In this document: piece after piece, positions 7,663 to 16,731 of the stretch
Layout of the letters: each line of letters begins with the position of its first letter
Position numbering within the stretch: position 1 is the stretch's first letter
NCBI GenBank assembly: GCA_001513105.1
Contig: LFSH01000053.1
Coordinates: 1 to 61,935, forward strand
Length of the DNA stretch: 61,935 nt
Origin: Clostridiales bacterium DTU070
Lineage (GTDB): Bacteria; Bacillota; Clostridia; DSM-8532
Direction of reading: 5' to 3'
The notes under the pieces: model-generated
Databases searched by the model: none
Seen by the model: only the letters and a program-made list of their open reading frames with translations
Told to the model about the DNA's origin: nothing
Made by a program: the position numbers and the translations under genes

Positions 7663-10600
7663 CTATCTTGTATAGATCCTGTAAAGCAGTTTGGCTGCTT
7701 CGGCTCTTGTTGCCTGTTGTGCCGGCCTTATGGCATTGTCCGCCTGTTCGGGTACTATTCCCGATTTCACTAATGAAGCTATATCCAGTATGGCGTAATC
7801 GGCAATATAATTCTTGTCGGAAATGCCCTCAAGATCTTCGGCGCTGCCATCTTCGAGTTTGCCGCTGAGTCTTAACGCCCGTGCAGCCATGACCATCATT
7901 TCCTGTCTTGTTATGGGTTCCCTGGGACTGCCCATGTTGTTGCCGGTGCCCTTAACAATTCCCAGTGCTTTGGCGATACCCATTCCTTCGAAGAAGTAAT
8001 CGGTATCGTATACATCCGAGAAGTTTGAAACAACCCGTGCATTAAGTCCCAGTGCCCTTACAAGCAGTAATGTGAAATCTGCCCTTGTAAGATTATCTCC
8101 CGGTTTGAATGTTGTTGCGGAGGTTCCCTTTATTACTCCTCTTGCGGCCAGTATTTCAATTTCCTCTTTGGCCCAGTCGTATCCGGCCAGGTCTTCAAAG
8201 GTCTTATGGGAATGAACAACTGCGTACCTGCTGAAATGGTAGGTTATGAAATCAACAGTTCCGCTTTTGGCGTTATACCTTCCCGTAGGTACAGGTTCAG
8301 CATTTCCTGAACCATCGATATACCATACGACAATATTCCAGGGCTCTTCCAGTTCTTTTTCGGTTGGATTGTACGGTATTGAAACCAGCACCGGAGCATT
8401 CGGGTTATCGAACTGAATGGGTTCATTGTCCAGGCTGAGGCTGAGCTGAATAACAGGCCTGTCACCTATGGCGTTCATTACATCACCGGGAATATTGCCG
8501 GTGTCTGCCTTTCCAACCTTCAGAACAACTTTGCCCGTACTGCCTGAATAACTGTTTGAAATCATGTTGCCGGGGATAACGAGGGTGCCAAACAGTGTTT
8601 TAAGTACAATCTTTTCGTTTACTGCTCTGACTCTCGCCAGTACCGATGCGTCAAGGGAAACAGCATAGGATTTTGCCCTGGGTACTTCAGGTATTTCAAT
8701 CTGTACGGTCTTATTGCCGTTTTCGTCGACCTGGGCTTTTTCAAATGCACTGATTATCGCTTTTTCATTCACCGAAACCGTGGCTTCAGCTGTATCCGGA
8801 TTGACAACAGGTTCGGGCACTACAACCGTCTGAACCGGGGCTGAAGTGGGAACGGGAGACGGAGCAGAGGTTGGTGGTGTCTGCGGCCGCGTTGAAGGAC
8901 TGCTGCTTCCACCACCGCCCGGAGAGGACAGTGTTGTTCCGTTAACAGTTGCAGCTTCAGAACGGTTGCCGCTTAAGTCATATGCACGGACAAAGAAGGT
9001 ATAGTTTGTTCCTGAACTAAGACCATAAACTGTGTACGACAGGTCAGAGGTTCTGCCGTGAAGAGTATCGTTGACATATATTTCATAACCCTCAACCATT
9101 ATATTGTCCACGGAAGGCTCCCATACGAGAGCGGCCGTTGTCCTGCCAATCTCTGTGATTCGGAGGTTTGCCGGGGATGTTGGAGCTGTCTTGTCCGTAT
9201 AGTATATATTCGGTGTTCTGAGTGAGCCGGCGAGGACTTCGTCCCGGATATCCTCCCCAAGGTAGAAGCTGATATGCGGCGGCTGGTTGTATGCCACGTT
9301 CTGCCATGCAATACCCAGGCGATAAACCGGATCGTGCATTAAAGTATATATCCGGTAGTCAGTCGGGATTGTTGTGCTGTATATCCGAAGCTCGGTACTG
9401 TCGGCAGAAGGCATAATCACTTCTTCGCGCCAGTCACCCAGTATATCGGCCTGAAGGGTTGGAGTGGCCTTTGTCCCGTTATTGCTGACGCAGCCTGTAA
9501 ACTCAATAACCACATCGGTTTGCTTTGTTGCTTCGTTGTATTTTGTTATATATATGTCGTCAAGAAGTTCATGGTGCAGATCTCCATCCCAGTAAAGGGC
9601 AAAGTTTGCATACAGGCCGAGGGCTCTCCAATCATTTTCTATGACTTTGCCTTTCACATTGTAAAGGCCTGAGCCTTTCTGAACATCCTCAAAGTCTGCA
9701 GCACCCCAGAACTCATAACCGGGTTCGGAGGCTATATTCGCTGCCACGCCGCGGCCTGTGTCCTTGGATGCATAGAAGGATATAAGCGTTTCACCCGTAG
9801 CTGCGTCGCGGTACTGCATGCTTGCTACTGCAGGTACTTCAAACACGCTGAATACCTGCAATCCTTCACGGTCGGGATCAAATGCGCCAACATGCATTGC
9901 ATCGCCGTGGGAACCCTTTTCCCGGTTCATTGCTCCGTCCATTGCGTACAAAACAGTACCGTCATGGTCCAGGGTAAGAGAACCTGCAATGATTTCGTCA
10001 AACCCGTCATTATCCACGTCTGCAACCGACAGGTTGTGGTTTCCAAGCCCTGTGTACTGTTTGCCGTCCACATCGGTATCGAATATCCACTGGGTTATGA
10101 GCTTTCCGTTCTCAAGTTTGTACGCAACAAAGGTGGTTTTTTCATAGTAGCCCCTGCCGAATACAGCGCTTGGGGTCTTTCCGTCAAGATATGCCACTGC
10201 CGCAAGGAAACGGTCGGAGCGGTTGTGGTAACCGTCACCCCATGCTTCAGGGTTATAGTCAACCGGGAACTGGTATTCAATTGTATCGATTTCTTCCCCG
10301 GTTTCGCCGTCGAATATGGATATATATTCGGGTCCGCCCACAATTTTTCCGTCGTCGTTTACGTACCTGCCGTTGTCTTCCGGATTGCCAATCCGGCAAA
10401 TTATTTTGCTTTCGTCAAATACTCCGTCCGTGGTACCGTAAACAGTTGTTCCGTCTGCTGTCTTTATGAACATTTCGCTTCTTCCGTCACCGTCAAAGTC
10501 GTATACCAGGAACTGGTGATAATGTGCCCCGGAAGTGAGGTTTAATCCCATGTTCATACGCCACAGCAGTGTTCCGTCCAGTTTGTATGCATCGAATATT

Positions 10601-13600
10601 GTCGGGCCTGTCAAACCGCTCTGGGAGCTGTCAATAGCGTTTGACGGATACCATTTGACAACGATTTCATATTCGCCGTCACCGTCCAGGTCACCGACAC
10701 TGGCATCATTAAGGCTGTAGGAATAGGTTTCGCCTATCCTGTTTACACCGTCGGCAGGTTTTTGAACAGGGATGGAAATATAATGCCTGTCTGCTGCCGT
10801 TGTTTCGTCCGAACCGATGACATTATTGCCGAGTAATGTTTCAACCCTGTATATATCACCGGCTTTTCCGCCTTCATCAAGGTAATTTGTTACCCGCAGC
10901 GGTGTTTCGTTCAGTTTCGTGTCATTCCTGTAAATATTGAACTCAATGTCCTTGTCATACTCGTCGGCGCGTAATCTCCAGCTGACAAAGATCCCGCTGC
11001 CTGCAGACAGGGCTATAACACCTCTGTCAAGGAATTCTGCCTGGCGCGTATTGTCCGGAACAGGCAGACGGTTGTAAACATACATTGTTGCAGCCCGGTT
11101 ATAGGCATTGTCATATTCCCCGGTTTCTGCAAGAATTCCCGTAAAGGTATATACTCCTGATTCGTCCGGATTCCATGCCTTGCCGGATACCTTCCACTCA
11201 GCTACGGGGATATTGACTTTTTCTCCGCTTACCAGTACGACAGTTACTTCATCAGGCAGACCTACCGAGGAAATGTCTTCCGTTGTTTCACCAACGTAAA
11301 CACGATGATACGGCAGTTTTTCAACATAAGCAATCCTGTTTGGCGGCGGCGGAACTATATAGATTCCGAAATTATCAACGTATGTGGTCCAGGTAAGGTT
11401 GTTCTGCCGTGTACGCACACCTGAGAGCTTGACATTGCCGATGCTGCCGTCAAAACTGACACCGTCAAGGGAGATTTCATAGGTCTCTGTTATATTGGCT
11501 TCCTTGTCGGTAATCTTAAGCAAAGCACTGTTCTCAAGTATGTCCAGGTATAGTTCAATGGCGTACCACTTTTCGGGGTCGGTAAAGGGTGTTTCTGTTG
11601 CCTCGTTGCTTCCGGCAAAGAATTTTAACGGAGAGTTCTTTGTATTGTTTATAGTAAATATGATGTTTTTCGAACTGTCTTCAACTACGAACTCACCTCC
11701 GTTTTCCTCAGGACTCGAGCCTTTGTCGTTAACAGGGCCGGGATACCAGTCAAACCTGACAAGCATTACATCTCCTTTCGGAGCAGGCTCGAATACCCTT
11801 GTTGCCACTCTGCCGCCCGACTGGTTTATTATTGAATACTGGAGTTTTGGTGTATTGTTTCCGCCGATATTGTCCCTGTTGATTGACAATTCGGAATTTG
11901 CAGTTGTAAATCCCCAGTTTGCCGGGACGACCGAAACTATATCGCCGAAAGTCGTATAATACAGGTTCTCGAAGCCTTCTACCTCAGGAATGGGTTCTGA
12001 CGATACAACTTCAACCGTTATTGTGCCTTTTACGTTATCTGGATTTGTTACTGCAACAATGTCGTCCAAAATAAATACCGATTCAAAAATATATGTTCCG
12101 GGTTCTGAACCGTTGAAGTCTGTTGAGTCCCATTCAACCGGAATATCCAACCTGCTGTTGTTATCCAGCAGCACATTGAAACTTACAGGAAGCAGGGTAA
12201 GTACATCTCCTTTTGTAGAGCCAACAGGTACTTTAACCGAACTTTCGTACCCGGTTACGATTGAAACAATCTTCTTGTTTTCGGGGTCGGGTGCCGGTTC
12301 ACCTGAACCGTATACCAGGATGTTGTCAATCCATGTTGTAAAGGTTATATTGTTTCCGCCCGCCCTGTTTCCGCTAATGGCCATTCTGCCTATTTCATTC
12401 CTGTAGTTTACATCGCTGAGACTGACAGCTGATGCTTCAAAGCTGTTTGACGGGTTGTCCCTGTCTTTTATGCTAAATGAGACTTCTCCCATAACAAAGT
12501 CGAACCTTACTTCAACAGAAAGCCATTTTCCGTCGGTACTTACCCCGGAAACATCGGTTGCAGAAGCAAGATCGACGCCTGTTGAACCAATGCCGTATTT
12601 TATAGCACCGTTTGTTCCACCGGCTTTTACAATTCTGAAAATCGGGTTGCCGGCAGAATCACTGAACAGGATTTCACTGGAATTAAGGCTTGTTGAAACA
12701 TCGCCCGGTTTCCAGTCGAACATAACAATTACTTTTGAATGATTAATCGGTTCGCTGAAAGTTTTTGTCGAGCTTCTTCCTCCTGACTGGTTCTCCGCGC
12801 TTGCTTTCAGATAGTTTCCGTCATCGCCTGAAACTACAACCGGGTTGGCATTGCCTGAAAAGCCCCAGGTATCAAGGTTTTCAAAATTGGTACCAAAAAG
12901 GTATGTAAACCCTTCTATATCGGGTATTGGTGATGCTTCACTTATTATTACGGTGATTTCCGCATGTATGTTGTTTTCATTTTTCACATACAAACCGTCC
13001 TCTATTACGAATGTACCAATGAAAGTATATTCTGCCGCCTTGTCCGGATCGTAGTTTTCACAGTCCCATTCAACCCCGAGAGTCCTGATTGTATTGTCTT
13101 CGAGGCTGACTTCAAGCTCTTTCGGGAAAAGTGATACAATATCATCCTTTGATATTCCTGCCTGAAAATTATACAGGTTCCTGTATTCAGACCTGACTGA
13201 AGCTATATTGACAGGCTCTGCGGGAACAACTGCCTTACCGTAAATATAAAAGTTGTCAATATATGATGCAAAATTCAGATCTTTTCCCGGGGAACGGTTT
13301 CCGTTAATAAGAATGGAACCTATTTTTTGATCGTTGGATGCAAGAGGTATGTTCAGTTCTTCAAATCCTGCGCTTTCATCCTTGTTGCACACTTTTAATG
13401 ATGCAGTCTGTGTTGCAAAGTCAAACAGCAGGTTGACCGAAAGCCAGCTTTCATCGGTCCTGACTCCTGTAATGTCAACATTGCCTGTCAGATCATAACC
13501 TGTTGTACCAACACCGTATTGAACGGCGCCGTTTGATCCTCCTTTTTTAACAAGCCTGAATACTGGAGTGCCCTTGGAGTCTCTGAACAAAACTTCGCTG

Positions 13601-13947
13601 GAATTCTCCGCTGTTGTAACGGTACCTGGTTTCCAGTCAAAAGTGACAAAGACCAGGTTGTCTTCGGTCGGCTCGCCGAGAGTCTTTGCGACGGAACGGC
13701 CGCCCGAGCCTGAACCGGAAGCTGCGAGGCATCGGCCATAAACATCGTCTGTTACCGAAACATCCGCTCCGGCTCCAGGACTAAATCCCCAGGCATCCCC
13801 GTCCTCGAAGTTTGTGCCAACAATCAAGGTGAATTCACCGAGGTCAATGTCTTCATAACCATCAGCAAAACTGAGAGGAACGGAGGACAGAAAGACAGCT
13901 GCCGACAGAATCAAGGACAGAAGTTTTCCTGCTTTTTTGAAACGCAT
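7663..13947 (-). CDS. Cell-surface rhamnogalacturonan lyase, PL11, with triplicated modules and SLH anchor
   Basis: The 2094-residue secreted protein is predicted to cleave the pectin RG-I backbone by beta-elimination. In order: signal peptide (1-29, ending LSFADG); three tandem units of about 305 residues (near 37-340, 347-650, 657-955), each a beta-sandwich module beginning GTNF(E/G)-type and carrying a conserved YIDNFYIYG-like motif, followed by an Ig-like domain; the PL11 catalytic beta-propeller (about 960-1575) with calcium-binding DLDGDGEYE, DFDGDGRSE and DVDNDGFDE loops; a fibronectin type III domain (about 1585-1672); a Gly/Ser/Pro/Thr linker; a domain of unknown type (about 1715-1905); and three SLH repeats (about 1915-2094) that would hold it to the cell wall. 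AAAGGGTG precedes ATG 13947. The membrane AraC regulator lies immediately upstream. The tandem modules are probably carbohydrate-binding; that is inference. Confidence 0.92.
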   Translation of the reverse strand: MRFKKAGKLLSLILSAAVFLSSVPLSFADGYEDIDLGEFTLIVGTNFEDGDAWGFSPGAGADVSVTDDVYGRCLAASGSGSGGRSVAKTLGEPTEDNLVFVTFDWKPGTVTTAENSSEVLFRDSKGTPVFRLVKKGGSNGAVQYGVGTTGYDLTGNVDITGVRTDESWLSVNLLFDFATQTASLKVCNKDESAGFEELNIPLASNDQKIGSILINGNRSPGKDLNFASYIDNFYIYGKAVVPAEPVNIASVRSEYRNLYNFQAGISKDDIVSLFPKELEVSLEDNTIRTLGVEWDCENYDPDKAAEYTFIGTFVIEDGLYVKNENNIHAEITVIISEASPIPDIEGFTYLFGTNFENLDTWGFSGNANPVVVSGDDGNYLKASAENQSGGRSSTKTFSEPINHSKVIVMFDWKPGDVSTSLNSSEILFSDSAGNPIFRIVKAGGTNGAIKYGIGSTGVDLASATDVSGVSTDGKWLSVEVRFDFVMGEVSFSIKDRDNPSNSFEASAVSLSDVNYRNEIGRMAISGNRAGGNNITFTTWIDNILVYGSGEPAPDPENKKIVSIVTGYESSVKVPVGSTKGDVLTLLPVSFNVLLDNNSRLDIPVEWDSTDFNGSEPGTYIFESVFILDDIVAVTNPDNVKGTITVEVVSSEPIPEVEGFENLYYTTFGDIVSVVPANWGFTTANSELSINRDNIGGNNTPKLQYSIINQSGGRVATRVFEPAPKGDVMLVRFDWYPGPVNDKGSSPEENGGEFVVEDSSKNIIFTINNTKNSPLKFFAGSNEATETPFTDPEKWYAIELYLDILENSALLKITDKEANITETYEISLDGVSFDGSIGNVKLSGVRTRQNNLTWTTYVDNFGIYIVPPPPNRIAYVEKLPYHRVYVGETTEDISSVGLPDEVTVVLVSGEKVNIPVAEWKVSGKAWNPDESGVYTFTGILAETGEYDNAYNRAATMYVYNRLPVPDNTRQAEFLDRGVIALSAGSGIFVSWRLRADEYDKDIEFNIYRNDTKLNETPLRVTNYLDEGGKAGDIYRVETLLGNNVIGSDETTAADRHYISIPVQKPADGVNRIGETYSYSLNDASVGDLDGDGEYEIVVKWYPSNAIDSSQSGLTGPTIFDAYKLDGTLLWRMNMGLNLTSGAHYHQFLVYDFDGDGRSEMFIKTADGTTVYGTTDGVFDESKIICRIGNPEDNGRYVNDDGKIVGGPEYISIFDGETGEEIDTIEYQFPVDYNPEAWGDGYHNRSDRFLAAVAYLDGKTPSAVFGRGYYEKTTFVAYKLENGKLITQWIFDTDVDGKQYTGLGNHNLSVADVDNDGFDEIIAGSLTLDHDGTVLYAMDGAMNREKGSHGDAMHVGAFDPDREGLQVFSVFEVPAVASMQYRDAATGETLISFYASKDTGRGVAANIASEPGYEFWGAADFEDVQKGSGLYNVKGKVIENDWRALGLYANFALYWDGDLHHELLDDIYITKYNEATKQTDVVIEFTGCVSNNGTKATPTLQADILGDWREEVIMPSADSTELRIYSTTIPTDYRIYTLMHDPVYRLGIAWQNVAYNQPPHISFYLGEDIRDEVLAGSLRTPNIYYTDKTAPTSPANLRITEIGRTTAALVWEPSVDNIMVEGYEIYVNDTLHGRTSDLSYTVYGLSSGTNYTFFVRAYDLSGNRSEAATVNGTTLSSPGGGGSSSPSTRPQTPPTSAPSPVPTSAPVQTVVVPEPVVNPDTAEATVSVNEKAIISAFEKAQVDENGNKTVQIEIPEVPRAKSYAVSLDASVLARVRAVNEKIVLKTLFGTLVIPGNMISNSYSGSTGKVVLKVGKADTGNIPGDVMNAIGDRPVIQLSLSLDNEPIQFDNPNAPVLVSIPYNPTEKELEEPWNIVVWYIDGSGNAEPVPTGRYNAKSGTVDFITYHFSRYAVVHSHKTFEDLAGYDWAKEEIEILAARGVIKGTSATTFKPGDNLTRADFTLLLVRALGLNARVVSNFSDVYDTDYFFEGMGIAKALGIVKGTGNNMGSPREPITRQEMMVMAARALRLSGKLEDGSAEDLEGISDKNYIADYAILDIASLVKSGIVPEQADNAIRPAQQATRAEAAKLLYRIYTR

Positions 13948-14423
13948 TTCTTTTCACCCTTTCTTTTTGTTTGACTGTGATGATATTGCTGTTCTCCAAT
14001 ATTATGTGTAACGAAAAGTACGGCAGGCGCCCATGGATGAAATAGTGCACAGCAGTGCCTGTTAAATGTACACACAATATTTAATAAAAGGAACAGGAAT
14101 ATGTGCGATATTATCATAATAGATAAAATTCATTGTATAAAGATCCAGATATTTTAAAGGGGCTCATTATTGATCCCACGGTAAAATCCGCATAAAAACA
14201 GTAGTTTTAAATCTACAGAATGAACAACACAGGAAACAGTGCTTTAAAACTGTCATTATGATTGGCCGGTTGCTGCAGAACCGGGGAGAAGAGTTGAACC
14301 TGCGGGCATGAAATGATATAAAAAAGTATCAGAAGTGATGCGTTGTAATCAATTTTTATCACAGGATCAATTTTCTTATAAAATGGCTGCAGGAATACCC
14401 GGCCTTTTCAGGCCGGCAGGTTT
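13948..14423. other. Upstream region of the PL11 gene
   Basis: No coding sequence. It must hold the promoter of the PL11 gene. TATGAT and TATTAT-like -10 matches occur on the minus strand near 14110-14120, but no consensus -35 is properly spaced, as expected for an AraC-activated promoter. A GC-rich hairpin at 14399-14416 is listed separately. Confidence 0.4.
14399..14416 (-). terminator. Weak stem-loop after the membrane AraC gene
   Basis: CCGGCC/GGCCGG stem with a six-base loop, beginning about eight bases after the AraC stop. There is no real T-tract on the minus strand, so it may only stabilise the 3' end or let transcripts read through toward the PL11 gene. Confidence 0.35.
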
Positions 14424-16727
14424 TCATATCTTTCTGTATTCTGAAGGGGTTATCCCTTCATATTTCCTGAAGAAACGTTTAAAACTCTGAACATTGTTAT
14501 ATCCCACCTTCCGGGCTATTTCGCGTAATGTCAGGCTGCTGTTTTTCAACAATCCCTTGGAAGTTTCAATCCTGTACGTGTTAAGAAAGTCGGTAATGCT
14601 CATGTTCAGTTCTTCATTAAAAAGCCTTCTCAGGTATGAGTAACTGACACCGATCCTTCCCGCGAGTTCATCAAGGTTTATGTCTTCGGAATAGTGCTCC
14701 CTGATATAGTCCTGTACCTTCAGGATATACTTGTTCTTTCCGGACTTGCGGATTTTTGTGTATTCCGCAACCGAAGCGAATATATTTTTGACCCACTGCT
14801 GGATTTCATCCAAAGTTTCAAGGGTTGACAGGTGCTGGTATAATGTTTTGTCCGTTGCGAACACTTCAGTCGGGTTCAGGTGCTCGCTCAGCATATATTT
14901 CACAACACCGCCTGTAAGCTGGTTGATTATCTGCAGTATGTTATCATAGGACAGGTTCTTTTCGCGAATCTCGGCAAAGAAATTATTTACCGATTCCATG
15001 AGTTCATTAATGCTTCCAATCTTCAGGAAGTTGAATATATGTTTTTCGGTGGAATAAGGATAATAATACTCATTATTCTGTTTACCGCCGGTATTCCATG
15101 CCGTAATGATTTTATTGCTTCCAAGGGTCAGACGGTATTTTGCCAGGTTCCTTGCCTCCTCAAAGGCTGTTTCAACATTTTCGCATCCTTTATGGCAGTT
15201 TCCGACCGTAATGGTAAGAGTGCCGTCATATACTTCATAAACCTTTTCCTTTATTTCGCCAAGCAGCTGAGCAACACCAGATTTAAACGGGAGAATCGAT
15301 TCTTCGGACAAGTTGACGACAATCACCATACTGCCTTTATCGTACTGAACCCCGGCACATTTGTATGAATTCATCATATCCAGGAACAGCTTCAGTATCA
15401 GCTCCTTTATGTAATATCCTTCATCGCCGGCAAATCTCCTGGTATAGGAGTTCAGGTTGTCAATCGTGATTATTATGCAGGTATAATACTCTTCATCAAA
15501 GGGCAGATACTGCATCGTATCCCTGTCTGTTTTTCCCTTGATAAGGGAAAGCAGACTGTTTTCAAGAAGTTTCCTTGCATTGCTTTCATACAGCATGCGC
15601 AGCTGGTTTCCCTGTTTCAGAACATCGTTCAGTGCATTTGATATGACATCCATTTCATTCGTGCCTTTTTCATCCGTGATTCCCCTTTGAACACGGATCC
15701 TGTCCACGATACTCTTCACAGGGTTGTACAGGCTTCGTGAGGTGAAATAGCAGGCAGGTATGCCAACGATGGTCATGATAAAGGATATGGCAAAAATAAT
15801 GCTTCGGAATACGTTGAAGTTTGTAAGGACATCCTGGATTGAGCATTCGATCAGGTAAATCCAGCCGTTGTACTCTGATCTTGCATATATCACGATATAG
15901 CTTTCATTGTTGATTTTTGTCTGGGTAAAACCTGCGGATTTGCCTGATGAAAGAATTTGCGAAATATACTCCCGATCGGATATGTCAGCGGTAACAAGCC
16001 CTTTAACCGAGCTCAGAACAACATGTCCGTCAGGGCTTATTACAGTAATCTCTCCGTTGGATTTCAGCACTCCCTGATCCAGGACCTTGCCGAGTTCGTC
16101 CTCCTTAATATTGATTACCAGGAGTCCCTGGAAGGAAGAGGTATAGGTTAGGGGATAGACCATTGTTATAACCCTGTACGTCCCGGCAAGCCCGCTTTTG
16201 GCAGAACTTTCCCTTGTAACCGGAATACCGGTATCCCTTGTTTCGAGCCAGAGGATATTCTTTTTCCTGTTTTTGTATTCTTCAATCCACCCGGTATCGT
16301 AAAAATCATCCCTGTTAAAAATGAGCATGTCGGAGGTATAAATGACTTCGCTGTTATAATCGTATAAGTAAATCGACTGGATATTTTCATTTGATATTTT
16401 TGTATTGTAAAGGAGATTCAGGACATTGGAAGCAGCTGAAATAATCGTGCCCGTATCGGAAGAACCGAGTGACAGCCTGCTGAGGCTTTCAATTGCATTA
16501 TTCAGTGCTATTTGCTTCGCATCGTTCTGGATTTCGTCAAGGGAAGCCTGAACAAACCCCTGGGCCATGTAGAGTTTCTCGGTACCGGTATTAATCAGCT
16601 CTTCCCTGAAAAAGGAAAGCATATAATAATAGTAAATGGTGCTTACCACTACAACCGGTATAACCATTATCAGAACAAAGGCAATAAACAGCTTAACAAA
16701 TAACGGGATGGATTTATGGTGTTTCAT
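14424..16727 (-). CDS. Membrane-spanning AraC-family regulator, YesS/RhgR type
   Basis: The 767-residue protein has a membrane helix near 11-34, a roughly 265-residue extracellular sensor (dCache-like pattern, e.g. IYLYDYNSEVIYTSD), a second helix near 302-325, a cytoplasmic region and a C-terminal AraC double helix-turn-helix (about 668-767: INLDELAGRIGVSYSYLRRL, then LREIARKVGYNNVQSFKRFF). Length and layout match Bacillus subtilis YesS (RhgR), the activator of rhamnogalacturonan genes. It sits directly upstream of the PL11 lyase gene on the same strand, supporting the same role. It starts four bases after the stop of the solute-binding lipoprotein gene, so the two are co-transcribed and translationally linked. 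No histidine kinase or receiver domain is present; it is a one-component transmembrane regulator. Confidence 0.85.
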   Translation of the reverse strand: MKHHKSIPLFVKLFIAFVLIMVIPVVVVSTIYYYYMLSFFREELINTGTEKLYMAQGFVQASLDEIQNDAKQIALNNAIESLSRLSLGSSDTGTIISAASNVLNLLYNTKISNENIQSIYLYDYNSEVIYTSDMLIFNRDDFYDTGWIEEYKNRKKNILWLETRDTGIPVTRESSAKSGLAGTYRVITMVYPLTYTSSFQGLLVINIKEDELGKVLDQGVLKSNGEITVISPDGHVVLSSVKGLVTADISDREYISQILSSGKSAGFTQTKINNESYIVIYARSEYNGWIYLIECSIQDVLTNFNVFRSIIFAISFIMTIVGIPACYFTSRSLYNPVKSIVDRIRVQRGITDEKGTNEMDVISNALNDVLKQGNQLRMLYESNARKLLENSLLSLIKGKTDRDTMQYLPFDEEYYTCIIITIDNLNSYTRRFAGDEGYYIKELILKLFLDMMNSYKCAGVQYDKGSMVIVVNLSEESILPFKSGVAQLLGEIKEKVYEVYDGTLTITVGNCHKGCENVETAFEEARNLAKYRLTLGSNKIITAWNTGGKQNNEYYYPYSTEKHIFNFLKIGSINELMESVNNFFAEIREKNLSYDNILQIINQLTGGVVKYMLSEHLNPTEVFATDKTLYQHLSTLETLDEIQQWVKNIFASVAEYTKIRKSGKNKYILKVQDYIREHYSEDINLDELAGRIGVSYSYLRRLFNEELNMSITDFLNTYRIETSKGLLKNSSLTLREIARKVGYNNVQSFKRFFRKYEGITPSEYRKI

Positions 16728-16731
16728 GGTT

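Noticed and set aside
9818..10545. Plus-strand frames of 109-217 codons within the PL11 gene
   Set aside because: Antisense to the lyase domain; no start signals and no recognisable protein.
11495..12742. Serine/Thr-rich plus-strand frames opposite the repeat modules
   Set aside because: Low-complexity shadows produced by the repeated minus-strand modules.
7663..13947. Tandem repeats interpreted as assembly duplication
   Set aside because: The three units are clearly divergent in sequence and each keeps an intact frame, so they are natural protein modules.
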